Assembly: GCF_003585765.1 (NCBI RefSeq)
Contig: NZ_CP021235.1
Location: forward strand, 2,542,001 to 2,606,000
Direction of reading: 5' to 3'
Origin: Pontibacter actiniarum
GTDB lineage: Bacteria > Bacteroidota > Bacteroidia > Cytophagales > Hymenobacteraceae
DNA length: 64,000 nt
In this document: in pieces, positions 54,178 to 62,782 of the stretch
Layout of the letters: each line of letters starts with the position of its first letter
How positions within the stretch are numbered: position 1 is the first letter of the stretch
Program-made: the position numbers and the translations under genes
The notes under the pieces: generated by a model
What the model saw: the letters and a program-made list of their open reading frames with translations, nothing else
Databases searched by the model: none
What the model was told of the DNA's origin: nothing

Positions 54178-54535
54178 GTTTTCTTGATTTAGGGTAGCTG
54201 CAATTAGCCCGGGGAGGCGGCAGAAACCCGCTGTACTTCATAAACCCAAAATATAAGGATAAAGTATAGGTAATCCTTATATTAGAAAAATAATTTTTAG
54301 TTACGATGGTTGCGGGCAAATGTCTCTCCCGCCCCGCTTGTCGCACCTCCCCAGTGGTGCTTTGTGCCCCACTGGCCGCTGTTTTCCCGGTTCCGGCCCG
54401 GGCAGCACCAGTTTTCCCTAAGCCAGCGAGTGGCAGCCATTCGCCCGCAATACGCACAGCGCCAGCACCATTTGCGCCATCCAACGTACTTTAAAGGCAG
54501 GAAACCGAATCGCAAACACGCCTCACGCAAGCAAC
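54178..54535. other. Intergenic region between ppk1 and the DUF5996 gene
   Basis: A 358-bp divergent gap. The half next to ppk1 is AT-rich and holds the inverted repeat at 54250-54283; the other half is GC-rich with a 7-bp CCAGTGG/CCACTGG hairpin at 54351-54375. No gene was supported. Confidence 0.5.
54250..54283. promoter_or_regulatory. Perfect 11-bp inverted repeat upstream of ppk1
   Basis: AATATAAGGAT (54250-54260) and ATCCTTATATT (54273-54283) with a 12-base spacer. It is 73 bp before the ppk1 start codon, in the place expected for a promoter or leader, so it may be an operator or an RNA hairpin. Confidence 0.45.
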
Positions 54536-55477
54536 ATGGACGCAACCAACATCCCCGGAAAAGAAGGCTATGTTTTTCCGCCGCTGCCGCTGGAAGAGTG
54601 GGAGCACACCAAAGAAACGCTGCACCTGTACCTACAGATCATCGGCAAGATCAGGCTGCAACTCATGCCGCGCCGCAACCACTGGTGGAACGTTACGCTG
54701 TATGTTACGAGCCGCGGCCTCGGCACCGGCCCCATCCCCTACAAGTTCTATACGTTTGAGGTGGACCTCGACTTTATAGAGCACCAGCTGCACATCCGCA
54801 CCAGCACAGGAGCCTCTGAAACTATAGCCCTACAGGACGGGCTGAGCGTAGCAGCGTTTTACGCACAGGCGATGAAAGCGCTGGAAGTGCTGGGGATTCA
54901 CCTGGAGATCCTGGCCAGGCCTTACGATAATATTAGCACGACGCCCTTTGCCCAGGACCACCTGCACGCTACGTACCACCCCGAACAGGTGAACCGCTAC
55001 TGGCGCGTACTGGTCCTCGTGGACCAGGTGCTGAAGGAGTTCAGCGGCCGCTTTTACGGCAAGTCCTGCCCGGTGCACCTTTACTGGCACCACCTGGACC
55101 TGACGCTTACGCGCTTTTCCGGAAAGCGGGTGCCTACCCAGCCGGAGGCGAGCACAGTGGAAAAGGATGCCTACTCGCACGAGGTGATAAGCTTCGGCTT
55201 CTGGCCCGGCGATAAAGAAGTGCGTTTCCCGGCGTTTTACTCCTACACGTTTCCCTCGCCGGAGGGCCTGGAAAAGGAGCCGTTACAGCCTGCGCAGGCT
55301 GCTTGGGTGGAGGCGAACGGAAGCCCCATGGCGGTGTTAAACTACGAAGAGCTCCGCACGCTGGACAACCCGCGCCAAGCCTTGCTGGCCTTTCTGGAGA
55401 GCTGCTACCAGGCGGGGGCTAAACTAGCGGGCTGGCCTCTGGAGGAGCTACAGGTAAAACCGCTGGAGCAACTGTAA
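54536..55477 (+). CDS. DUF5996 family protein
   Basis: A 313-residue soluble protein. It shows the DUF5996 pattern: FPPLPLEEWEHTKETLHLYLQIIGKIRL, then RRNHWWNVTLYVTSRGLGTG and the late segment SHEVISFGFWPGDKEVRFPAFYSYTFPSPEGL. The function of the family is unknown. No signal peptide or membrane segment. It is divergent from ppk1 and convergent with the ABC ATPase gene, only 11 bp away. Confidence 0.88.
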   Translation: MDATNIPGKEGYVFPPLPLEEWEHTKETLHLYLQIIGKIRLQLMPRRNHWWNVTLYVTSRGLGTGPIPYKFYTFEVDLDFIEHQLHIRTSTGASETIALQDGLSVAAFYAQAMKALEVLGIHLEILARPYDNISTTPFAQDHLHATYHPEQVNRYWRVLVLVDQVLKEFSGRFYGKSCPVHLYWHHLDLTLTRFSGKRVPTQPEASTVEKDAYSHEVISFGFWPGDKEVRFPAFYSYTFPSPEGLEKEPLQPAQAAWVEANGSPMAVLNYEELRTLDNPRQALLAFLESCYQAGAKLAGWPLEELQVKPLEQL

Positions 55478-55488
55478 CACCTAAAACT

Positions 55489-56469
55489 CTATAGGTACCA
55501 CACATCCTCCGGTGCCAAGGCGACATGTACCTGATCGCCTTTGGCAAGGCCGCTGCCAGTCTTTACTGTTACAGTAGCCTCCCCTAGCTGCACATCCACG
55601 GCATGGTAGCTGCCGTAATAGCGCGTGTCTTTTACTTTTCCGGTCACGGTTCCCTCCTGCTGTGGCACCAGCTTAAAGCTTTCCGGCCTTACAAGCAGTT
55701 CTTTTCCGTTTGCCCTGATGCCGGGCAGCGTAGCAAGTACTTTTGCCTTCGCAGCGGGTATCAGGTTGTAGTCCCCGAAGAGTCCCGCGATATACTCGCT
55801 CTCCGGTTGCCGGTATATTTGTGTTGGCGTTCCTTTCTGCAGCATCTGCCCTGCCCGCATCACCAGAATCTCATCGGCCCAGGAGAGCGTGTCCAGCGGG
55901 TCGTGCGAGGTGAGCAGGCAGGTTACTCCGAGCTCTTCGCTGATATCGTGAATAACTGATTTCAGGACCTTCTTGTGCACCATGTCCAGGTTAGAGAAGG
56001 GCTCGTCCAACAGCAGCAGTTGGGGGGATGATGACAGGAGCCGCGCCAGCGCGATCCGCTGCTTTTCACCACCGGACAGCTGATTTGTTCTGCGCTGCAG
56101 CAGGTGGCTGACCCGACATACTTCGTACAGGGTTTCTGCATCCTCTGCCGAGAGGGCATTGGCATAGCGTAGCACCTGCTCTACCCGCAGGGAGTGCGGC
56201 AGCTCGTAGTGCTGCGATAAGTAGGAGATGCCCGGGTGCCCGGCCACCAGTTTTTCCTCCGGCCCCAGCACCCGCTCGCCCTCAAAGTATACCTGGCCAG
56301 AGGCTGGTTGCAAAAGGCCGGCCACAATCTTGAGCAGCGTGCTTTTACCGGAGCCCGTTTCGCCGGCAATGGCTACCTTCTGGAACTCTAGCTGCGTAAA
56401 GTTGATGTTCTGTAAAGCAAACCCTTCTTGTTGCTGCAGGGAGATTTCAGCTACATTTAAAAAACTCAT
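55489..56469 (-). CDS. ABC transporter ATP-binding protein with TOBE-like domain
   Basis: A 326-residue ATPase. Walker A is AGETGSGKSTLLKIVAGLLQ, the signature LSGGEKQRIALARLL, Walker B LLLLDEPFSNLD, and the switch His in LLTSHDPLDT. Residues about 240-326 form a TOBE/MOP-type regulatory domain (ELLVRPESFKLV, VKDTRYYGSYHAVDVQLG), which groups it with PotA/CysA/ModC-type importers of small solutes or oxyanions. No permease or binding protein gene lies beside it, so it is an orphan here and the substrate is unknown. Confidence 0.85.
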   Translation of the reverse strand: MSFLNVAEISLQQQEGFALQNINFTQLEFQKVAIAGETGSGKSTLLKIVAGLLQPASGQVYFEGERVLGPEEKLVAGHPGISYLSQHYELPHSLRVEQVLRYANALSAEDAETLYEVCRVSHLLQRRTNQLSGGEKQRIALARLLSSSPQLLLLDEPFSNLDMVHKKVLKSVIHDISEELGVTCLLTSHDPLDTLSWADEILVMRAGQMLQKGTPTQIYRQPESEYIAGLFGDYNLIPAAKAKVLATLPGIRANGKELLVRPESFKLVPQQEGTVTGKVKDTRYYGSYHAVDVQLGEATVTVKTGSGLAKGDQVHVALAPEDVWYL

Positions 56470-56598
56470 AAAGCAAAGGGTTTAAACAGCGGCACAAACT
56501 TGAAAGTGGATACAAACTGCCTTAGCTCTTGTTAAAAGGCAGCTGTACCGCAAAGGTAACGCTTTGTTGCCGATATTTTCAGAAAGCCCGCACAGGCT

Positions 56599-57147
56599 CT
56601 ATCTCCTTGGGTCCGTTTCCAGGATGGCGTACTCAAAGTTATCACTCCACCCCGAGGTTAGCGGGAGCACCTGCCGTCTTCTTCCCTCCCTCGTCATCCC
56701 CACCTTTTCCAATACTTTCACGGAGGCAATGTTATCGACTGCGCAGCCTGCCTCTATCCGGTGCAGGTGCAGCTCCCCAAAGCCAAAGTCAAGGACTCTG
56801 TTCAGCGCCTCGGTTCCAAGCCCGCGCCCCCAGTAGTCGGGGTGCAGTTTGTACCATACTTCGCCCCGCCTGTACTTTTCAGGCCCTAACTTTAATGCTA
56901 TGAGGCCGACAAACGCCCCGTCTGCGGCAAGCTCTACGGCAAATGTGTAGTTCTTTACGTTTGCCTGCCGGTGATCCAACAGCCAGGCTGCCAGTACAGC
57001 TTCGGTGACACCCACCTCCTCCGGAATCCCCAGCGTGTTGAACGCATCAGTCTCGGGTAAAGCGTGTAAGGCATGAACCGCTTCTAAATCGCCCATGCAT
57101 ACAAGCCTCAGGTTTAGCCTTGCTGTGGATAGCGGGAAGAGCGCCAT
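56599..57147 (-). CDS. GNAT family N-acetyltransferase (RimJ/RimL-like)
   Basis: A 182-residue acetyltransferase of the RimJ/RimL type. It has the opening LSTARLNLRLVCMGDLEAVHAL, the acetyl-CoA site in YKLHPDYWGRGLGTEALNRVLDFGFGELHLHRIEAGC, and the closing VDNIASVKVLEKVGMTREG. Such enzymes acetylate protein N-termini or small molecules; the substrate is unknown. The ATG at 57147 is chosen; the frame extends upstream only through a GTG at 57192 and would add 15 residues without similarity. Confidence 0.85.
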   Translation of the reverse strand: MALFPLSTARLNLRLVCMGDLEAVHALHALPETDAFNTLGIPEEVGVTEAVLAAWLLDHRQANVKNYTFAVELAADGAFVGLIALKLGPEKYRRGEVWYKLHPDYWGRGLGTEALNRVLDFGFGELHLHRIEAGCAVDNIASVKVLEKVGMTREGRRRQVLPLTSGWSDNFEYAILETDPRR

Positions 57148-57205
57148 AAGGTTATCTTTTTGCCGGCTGCCCAGCACGTTGATGATTAGCACGAAGTAAC
57201 CTGTT

Positions 57206-58210
57206 TTACCTGCTGCCTTTGCTTAAGTAGTTAATTGCCTGCTCCAGGCAAGCATCCGTACCTGCAGCCTTGTCAGCTTTCGGCGTTTCGACCCTGATGT
57301 CGGGGGCTATACCTTCTCCTACTGTCGCATATTCCTTTCCTGTTCTGTCGATATAGTTGCCTTCGGTCAGAATGAGGTAAGCGCCGTCTGATAGCTCGTG
57401 CTCATTGTTAGCAGACGTTAAGCCAGCCGTGTTTGTGCCCACCAACGCGGTACTGCGCCTTCCCACAAAGGACATAGCAATGATCTCTCCGGAGCTGCCT
57501 GTCTTTTTGCCCACGAGAACTGCTACCGGTTTTTTTCTGCTTTTTACTTTGTATGGTTTTACCGCCATATCAAACACAAGCAGATCGTTTTCATACACCT
57601 TTCCTTTTTTGTAGATCCAGTAGCCGTTCTTTCCGTCTGCATCTCGCCATCCGACACATTTTTCCTTCTCTACAAAAGGTCCGATCCCCGCCGACATCGG
57701 CACAGACATGCCGCCATCATTCTGGCGCAAGTCGATGATCCAGCCTTTCGGCCTTTGCTCATCCAGTTGCTTGATGGCTTTTTGAATAGAGGCTGCGTAT
57801 TCCCTTTGCTCTTCGATGTTGATGACGCCAAAAGCCGGAATCTGAAGATAGGCGTACTCGTTATCAACCATGCTAAACTTAGGTGCAGGAAGCTCCATCC
57901 CATTTGCCCTATAGCCCTGCCTGTAGGCTTCTACTACTTCCGGCGGGAAAAACTTTGAGTGTTCATCCTGAAGCTGTTCCAGTGCTGCTGCGATAACGGG
58001 ATACGTTTCTCTGATGCTGTGGGCTGTACCTGCTTTCTCCAGCGCCTCACCATATAGTTGTGCCCAGTCAACGTTGTTCTTATTGACAGAGCGGGCCTTC
58101 ATGATATCAAGTGCTTCGGTTACATAGGCCCTCACGGAGTCTGTTTGGGCATAGCTGTGGCAAAAGGTGGTGGAGAAAAGTGTGATAAGCAGCAGTAAAG
58201 GCTTTTTCAT
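57206..58210 (-). CDS. S41 family (C-terminal processing) peptidase
   Basis: A 334-residue exported protein with a signal peptide (MKKPLLLLITLFSTTFCHSYA). The tail-specific protease core shows YAYLQIPAFG, GWIIDLRQNDGG and VLVGKKTGSSGEIIAMSFVGR, where the Ser of TGSSGE is the nucleophile, then LVGTNTAGLTSANNEHELSDGA. No PDZ domain is seen, as in the small Tsp-like S41 subset. Periplasmic peptidase of unknown substrate. It lies downstream of the alpha/beta hydrolase locus on the same strand. Confidence 0.87.
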   Translation of the reverse strand: MKKPLLLLITLFSTTFCHSYAQTDSVRAYVTEALDIMKARSVNKNNVDWAQLYGEALEKAGTAHSIRETYPVIAAALEQLQDEHSKFFPPEVVEAYRQGYRANGMELPAPKFSMVDNEYAYLQIPAFGVINIEEQREYAASIQKAIKQLDEQRPKGWIIDLRQNDGGMSVPMSAGIGPFVEKEKCVGWRDADGKNGYWIYKKGKVYENDLLVFDMAVKPYKVKSRKKPVAVLVGKKTGSSGEIIAMSFVGRRSTALVGTNTAGLTSANNEHELSDGAYLILTEGNYIDRTGKEYATVGEGIAPDIRVETPKADKAAGTDACLEQAINYLSKGSR

Positions 58211-58279
58211 TTTGCAGTAAGTTTGTTAATGTGGGTGCTCTTGACCTGTTTCGTACCAGGCCCTGCGTCAGGCATTGTT

Positions 58280-59704
58280 TCACAGGGTAGGCTGCCGTGC
58301 GAAAAAATCGGCAACCGCTTTGTTAAACTCAACAGGCACTTCCTGCGGGGCATAATGGGAGGCGTCGCGGAAGATGATGAGTTTCGCTCCTGCTATACTC
58401 TCGGCTATCGCTTTGGTGTGCGGCTCCAGAATAACGTCATGCTCACCGGCCATGACCAACACAGGAGCCTGGATTGCTTTTATCTCCTCGAAGGTCATAT
58501 GCGGCTCATTCAACAGCAAACGCAGCCGCCGTGCCTCGTTCAGCGACAGTTCGTCCTGCTTGCCCTCCAGTTCTGAGAGCTGCCTGCTAAAAAGCTCCAG
58601 CAGCCCGCCTTCTACAGCCGTTGCATCCGGGAAAAGGTTAGCGCCCATAATAGCTGCCTTCTTTACATAGGCGGGGTAATGCAGGGCCATCTTTAAAGCG
58701 GTGTTACCTCCGTCGCTCCACCCCAGCACGTTTACCTGCTTCAGGTGGAGGGAGTCCAGCAACTGCTTTATATCGGAGGCGAACAGGTCGTAGGAGAGTT
58801 CCCCGGTTGCGTCGTCTTTGCTTTTGCCGTGGGCGCGGGTATCCACCGCAATTACCCTGTAGCTTCGGGAGAGGGCTTCTATCTGCTGTGAGAAAGCGGC
58901 TATAGACTGCCCGTTTCCGTGAAGCAGCAGCAGCGGCTCCCCCTGCCCGTACGTCTCGTAGTATAGCTTTGCGCCACGCACCTCCACATAGTCGCCCGCC
59001 TGCAGGCTGTCGCCGTAGTGGCGGTTGCCATACATGTTTTCAGGCGCCTGCAGGTCTAAAAAGCGAAGGTACTTCAGGCTATCCGGCAGCACATAGTCTT
59101 CTTCCGGCTTTTGCGCAGTTGCGGTGTTCCTGTTTCTTCCTTTATAGGCGTCTGCCGTCAGGTAGAAGCTAAGGTAGGCCGGCTTTACTTCTTTCCACTG
59201 GGCCTGGCTTTTGTCGCGGAACAGCATGGCGTGCGTAGGTACAGGAACAGCTGAAACGCTGAAAGCCTTTCTCTCTCCTTCTGTCGCCTCGCTTTCGAGC
59301 CATTGAATGGTAACGGCCACCTGGTTCTGGTCCTGCAGGAAAACATGGTACTTTCTTAGGTCCACTTTCACCCATCCCTCCTTCTCCGTAACATCAAACA
59401 GGACGTCCTCCTTGAGCAAGGGCTTGTCAGGGAGGCCATTCTTTACGCTGTAAATGTTCAGCCGGAATTTAACATACTTGAACCTGTTGAACACCACGTG
59501 CATGTTGAAGTCCTTCAGGAGCACCTCATCATCGAGTTTTATGATGGTGCCCTGCTCCTTGGCCAAGGCATCAGAAATGTGGTTGCTTTCGGTGTACATG
59601 TTGGCCACCATAAAGGTAGAGCTTCCCGTCCTGCCAAAGGTCTTCGTCTTTACCCTGCGTTCCTTAACGGTAACTTCGCCTAAGCTAACGGAGGCTGGCG
59701 GCAA
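58280..59704 (-). CDS. C-terminal piece: alpha/beta hydrolase
   Basis: From a possible TTG start 9 bases past the TAG, 474 residues. The first 215 residues are a beta-rich domain (VFNRFKYVKFRLNIYSVKNGLPDKP, YLSFYLTADAYKGRNRN). The C-terminal alpha/beta hydrolase begins GAKLYYETYGQGEPLLLLHGNG, with the nucleophile Ser in VNVLGWSDGGNTAL, the Asp in VLVMAGEHDVIL and the His in RDASHYAPQEVP. All three catalytic residues are intact. Without the upstream piece it has no signal peptide, so a functional product would be misplaced. Confidence 0.65.
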   Translation of the reverse strand: MPPASVSLGEVTVKERRVKTKTFGRTGSSTFMVANMYTESNHISDALAKEQGTIIKLDDEVLLKDFNMHVVFNRFKYVKFRLNIYSVKNGLPDKPLLKEDVLFDVTEKEGWVKVDLRKYHVFLQDQNQVAVTIQWLESEATEGERKAFSVSAVPVPTHAMLFRDKSQAQWKEVKPAYLSFYLTADAYKGRNRNTATAQKPEEDYVLPDSLKYLRFLDLQAPENMYGNRHYGDSLQAGDYVEVRGAKLYYETYGQGEPLLLLHGNGQSIAAFSQQIEALSRSYRVIAVDTRAHGKSKDDATGELSYDLFASDIKQLLDSLHLKQVNVLGWSDGGNTALKMALHYPAYVKKAAIMGANLFPDATAVEGGLLELFSRQLSELEGKQDELSLNEARRLRLLLNEPHMTFEEIKAIQAPVLVMAGEHDVILEPHTKAIAESIAGAKLIIFRDASHYAPQEVPVEFNKAVADFFARQPTL

Positions 59705-59713
59705 ACTTACCTG

Positions 59714-60001
59714 CTACTGCCCGCCTATAAAGGCTGAGACGGGAACCGCTACATTTTTGTAGCCAACGCAGGAAACAACAATCTGCTCCTCATCAGAAAC
59801 AGCGGTGGCGGGCACTGAGAACTGAAATTCTCCGTTCTCGCCTGCCACAGTGCCCAGGCTTTTGCCTTTGATGCCAATTGTTGCGAACGGCACTGGTTTC
59901 TTCTGGAATCTGTCGATAACTTTTCCTTTAAAAAGCAGAGTTTGAGCGCTCGCATAAGATGAAAGCAGTAGCAGCAACAGGAACAGTTTTATTGTTTTCA
60001 T
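59714..60001 (-). CDS. N-terminal piece: exported carboxypeptidase-like regulatory domain
   Basis: A 95-residue product: signal peptide MKTIKLFLLLLLLSSYASA, then FKGKVIDRFQKKPVPFATIGIKGK and VGYKNVAVPV, the beta-sandwich used as an N-terminal module in TonB-dependent receptors and other Bacteroidota surface proteins. It ends at TAG inside the last strand, so the domain is barely complete. If translated alone it is a small secreted protein. Confidence 0.6.
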   Translation of the reverse strand: MKTIKLFLLLLLLSSYASAQTLLFKGKVIDRFQKKPVPFATIGIKGKSLGTVAGENGEFQFSVPATAVSDEEQIVVSCVGYKNVAVPVSAFIGGQ

Positions 60002-60073
60002 AGGTAAAAGGGCTATTTAGTACAGTAGTTAAAGTTAACAAAAAACCTTAGAGTAGGTAGCAACAAAACGACT

Positions 60074-60553
60074 TTATGGCTGCTGTAGAGCCTGTTTGTT
60101 TTCAACAAGGAAGGTTTTTGTAAAGAAGAGCACACTAGCAATTGAACCTCCGATGGTTGCTGCCAAATCTTTGTGGTCATACACAAGGTTACTGCCTATC
60201 TGCAGGAACTCCCACAGTGTTAGCCCTGCCATTGTAAGCACAGAAACAGCCAGAAAAGCCCCAGTAATTTGACTGCGCGAAAGTTCAGCTGACTGCAAGG
60301 CCTCTGGATGTGTTCGTTCCAGATCAAGCATAAACCAGTAGTAGGCGCCAAGCAGTATAAAAGGAAGGTGAAAGCCGGCCAGAAAATTAGGCAGCACACC
60401 GAGTAGTTCAGGAATCAGCCCCTGCCCCTTTCCGTACATAGGCCTTACAAAGGTCGCCGTTACCTCTGATACAGCCACTGAAAGCAGGGCAGTTCCTATA
60501 GCCCAGCTAGCGGGTAGGCTGTAACAGCTTGGTTGATAAGTGTCTGTTTTCAT
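60074..60553 (-). CDS. Integral membrane protein of unknown function
   Basis: A 159-residue protein I do not recognise. Four hydrophobic segments are likely: about 16-34, 50-78 (LPNFLAGFHLPFILLGAYYWFML), 96-116 and 130-147. The loops are short and no catalytic motif is visible. It lies 66 bp upstream of the class D beta-lactamase homologue's stop on the same strand and 72 bp before the hydrolase locus. Confidence 0.7.
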   Translation of the reverse strand: MKTDTYQPSCYSLPASWAIGTALLSVAVSEVTATFVRPMYGKGQGLIPELLGVLPNFLAGFHLPFILLGAYYWFMLDLERTHPEALQSAELSRSQITGAFLAVSVLTMAGLTLWEFLQIGSNLVYDHKDLAATIGGSIASVLFFTKTFLVENKQALQQP

Positions 60554-60619
60554 CTAATGTTTAGCTGCAGCGGGTAGGCCAGGGAGTGTTGAAGCACTGG
60601 CAATCTGGTGCACTCGCTT

Positions 60620-61417
60620 TTATTGAATCACTTTTAGCTGCCTTAAAACTGACTTTGTAATATCCTTTCGGCAGCGCCCGAAATCAGGGTTAGGCGAGTT
60701 ACGGTCTTTCACCAACCTGGTAGCGAAGAAGTATACATTGTCTGCCTTTTCTACATACCCAACCCACCAGCCTGTATCTTTTCCCCCATCCCTTGTCCAT
60801 CCAGTTTTTGCCCTCAGGGTGTAGCTGTCGGTTTCCTCCTCTTTCATGATCTCCTTCAGTATCTTGAATGATCTCTTGGAAAAGGGCAGGGTTTCTTCGT
60901 ACACGCCAACCAGTACTTCGATCTGGTTGGTAGGTGTAATGGCAAACTTTCCAAAGTTCCAGAAGTCAGGGTTGTTTTCAGACACATCTGCATTCCCATA
61001 GTTTGATTTTGTAAGAAACTCCTCATACCTGTTCTTTCCGATCTTTTTTGCCAGCTCCACATACACCCACCCCGCTGATAGTTTAAAAGCTTGCTTGAGG
61101 CTCATATCATGGTAAATATCCGGTCGGTAGGCGTACTTCACTGTGTCTGTTTTTCCCGGCCAAACAACAATTTCGTTCTCGTCGGCAACTACACCTGTCT
61201 CAAGGGCGATTAAAGTATTGATAATTTTAAAAGTAGACGCAGGCAGCGTGGCTGTGTGACTATCATTGCTGTTGCTGAATATCCACTGCTTTGCCTGATA
61301 ATCATACAAGGTGATACTGCCGTGTATGTTACAATTCAGGAAAGGCTTCTCGAGGTTGATCTGCGCACAGACCTGTAATGTAACTAAAAGCAAAAGAAGA
61401 GTTAACGTTACTCTCAT
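60620..61417 (-). CDS. Class D beta-lactamase homologue (penicillin-binding fold)
   Basis: A 265-residue exported protein (signal peptide to about residue 18). The class D motifs are Ser61-T-F-Lys64 in LPASTFKIINTLIALE, Y-G-N at 140-142, K-T-G-W at 204-207, and FWNFGKFAIT in the place of the F-W-x-x-G loop. The second motif, usually S-x-V, is SAG (114-116), followed by WVYVELAKKIG. The overall length equals that of OXA enzymes. It should bind and may hydrolyse beta-lactams in the periplasm; the changed second motif makes the spectrum unclear. No regulator gene or mobile element lies nearby, so it appears resident in the chromosome. Confidence 0.87.
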   Translation of the reverse strand: MRVTLTLLLLLVTLQVCAQINLEKPFLNCNIHGSITLYDYQAKQWIFSNSNDSHTATLPASTFKIINTLIALETGVVADENEIVVWPGKTDTVKYAYRPDIYHDMSLKQAFKLSAGWVYVELAKKIGKNRYEEFLTKSNYGNADVSENNPDFWNFGKFAITPTNQIEVLVGVYEETLPFSKRSFKILKEIMKEEETDSYTLRAKTGWTRDGGKDTGWWVGYVEKADNVYFFATRLVKDRNSPNPDFGRCRKDITKSVLRQLKVIQ

Positions 61418-61566
61418 TTTTGAAGGATTTGGGTGGTAGAGTGTGGGCCTAAGTAAAGAACATACTTGTGCTTCTTTTTTTGCACACGAATAGGGCTATG
61501 GTGGCGCAGCTAACTGCATAATGTTATTCTTTGCTTATACTTTTAAAAGACTACAGTAAGCCTTTT

Positions 61567-61976
61567 CTATGCTGTTGAGAAAGTGCCAGAATAAACCTTT
61601 GTTGTAAATGTGCCTTTGTCAGAAATACAGCCGAAGACAACGTAGCACTGTCCTTTCCTAGAGAATTGACTGCACATAGTCCAGTCAGTAATTATTTCTA
61701 TTTAGCTAGCCGCAATGTTCCCTTTATAAACCTTTTCCAGTTGAAGTACTACATCAACTCCACCCTTATGCCGGATGCCAGTATAGAGTAGATTCGTCAC
61801 ACATTCATGTATCGAGATTTCTTTAGCAGGCTATCTTTTACATATCCAACTTTGGCAAGAATGACAAAATCTGCAGACTGATAGCTTCGCTCTAATGAAA
61901 CAGGAGCACATTCGCCAGCAAGTGCTTCAGCAGCAAAAATTAAGCTTAAGACCAGAATTATAGTAGTTGTTGTCAT
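61567..61976 (-). pseudogene. Decayed NTR/TIMP-like domain protein gene
   Basis: From ATG 61976 a 59-codon frame encodes a signal peptide and AGECAPVSLERSYQSADFVI-LAKVGYVKDS, the start of a TIMP/NTR-like domain, then stops at 61799-61797. The homologous-looking sequence goes on in the neighbouring frame: GGVDVVLQLEKVYKG, a TAA at about 61704-61702, then WTMCSQFSRKGQCYVVF and TTKVYSGTFSTA before a TAG at 61569-61567. The order (C-x-P-S-L, ADFVI-x-x-K-V, E-K-V-Y-K-G, C...G-x-x-Y-V-V-F, SGT) is that of small NTR-type proteins. So at least one frameshift and one stop have broken it. Confidence 0.6.
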
Positions 61977-62051
61977 TTCTTTAGTTTCTACTATGTCAAC
62001 GGCCTTGCCCATAAGGCCGCGTAACTGGCTTATGGGCAAGGTTAGAAAAGA

Positions 62052-62663
62052 TTATTCTTTCCTGATGATTTTAACTCTAAATTCACCATTTGTGACTGTT
62101 TTCACCAAACCCGTTGGCGTCTTAATCTCACCTTCAAATGTGCCTTCAATGATGTCATTCTTCTTGCTCGTTACACGTACCGTAAGGCCTTCTTCATAGG
62201 TACTCCCCATATAGTTATAGCTATCCTCAGGCCCAAAATGACTAGTGCCTTGTGGCACAGAGGCAGGATCATAAAGCCCCACACCGCCAGCGGCTAAAAA
62301 GCCATTCTTATTTCGAGGAGCTTGCTCCCCGTAAACCACAGAAGGGATTGGCAGGTTATCTAAATCAATGTTTCTAATTTCTATACTTATATGACGTTGG
62401 TCGGGAGAGGTGCCGTCTCTGGATATATGAAGTTCGCCACCATTGATATTGGGATCATAGGAATTACCCCATGCCTCTCCACCGGTGGTAACGGCTTTCT
62501 CGGTATAGGTGAGGTATTCGGAACCAAAGTTTCCTTTAATATATCCATTGCCTATGTAAGGTTCTTCTGGCTCAGGTGAGTCTTTGCTACAAGAAATGAA
62601 AAGGACCAATAAAAGAGGAAACAGTAGATTGAGGATGGAAATTTTTTTCATATTTATTTTCAT
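62052..62663 (-). CDS. Lipoprotein of unknown function
   Basis: A 203-residue lipoprotein; the signal ends LFISC-SKDSPEPEEP. The start may be the ATG at 62663 or the one at 62651. The mature part is beta-rich: YIKGNFGSEYLTYTEKAVTT, RHISIEIRNIDLDNLPIPSV, YMGSTYEEGLTVRVTSKKND and GTFEGEIKTPTGLVKTVTNGEF. The last part resembles the pattern of Bacteroidota lipoproteins that end in an IEGTFEG..-type strand pair. No function can be assigned. Confidence 0.72.
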   Translation of the reverse strand: MKINMKKISILNLLFPLLLVLFISCSKDSPEPEEPYIGNGYIKGNFGSEYLTYTEKAVTTGGEAWGNSYDPNINGGELHISRDGTSPDQRHISIEIRNIDLDNLPIPSVVYGEQAPRNKNGFLAAGGVGLYDPASVPQGTSHFGPEDSYNYMGSTYEEGLTVRVTSKKNDIIEGTFEGEIKTPTGLVKTVTNGEFRVKIIRKE

Positions 62664-62782
62664 TTAGTTTATTATACTTTTTACAACGGCTGCATATAAA
62701 GGGTTATTCCGGTTATTAGCCCTTTAGCTGGAGCCTCCAGTCCATAGTTTAACTATTATAACTCAATATAGAATTATTCTTT

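Larger units (their letters stand above)
58280..60001 (-). pseudogene. Carboxypeptidase-like regulatory domain + alpha/beta hydrolase gene broken by one in-frame TAG
   Basis: The frame from ATG 60001 runs 95 codons (signal peptide and regulatory beta-sandwich domain), meets TAG at 59716-59714, then stays open in the same frame for another 477 codons to 58280. Around the stop the reading is F-I-G-G-Q-TAG-Q-V-S-L-P-P-A-S, where LPPASVSLGEV is the usual end of this regulatory domain. The flanking codons are CAG, so a CAG to TAG change explains it. Without the stop it would be a 573-residue exported hydrolase. Alternatives are a sequencing error or amber read-through. Confidence 0.7.
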
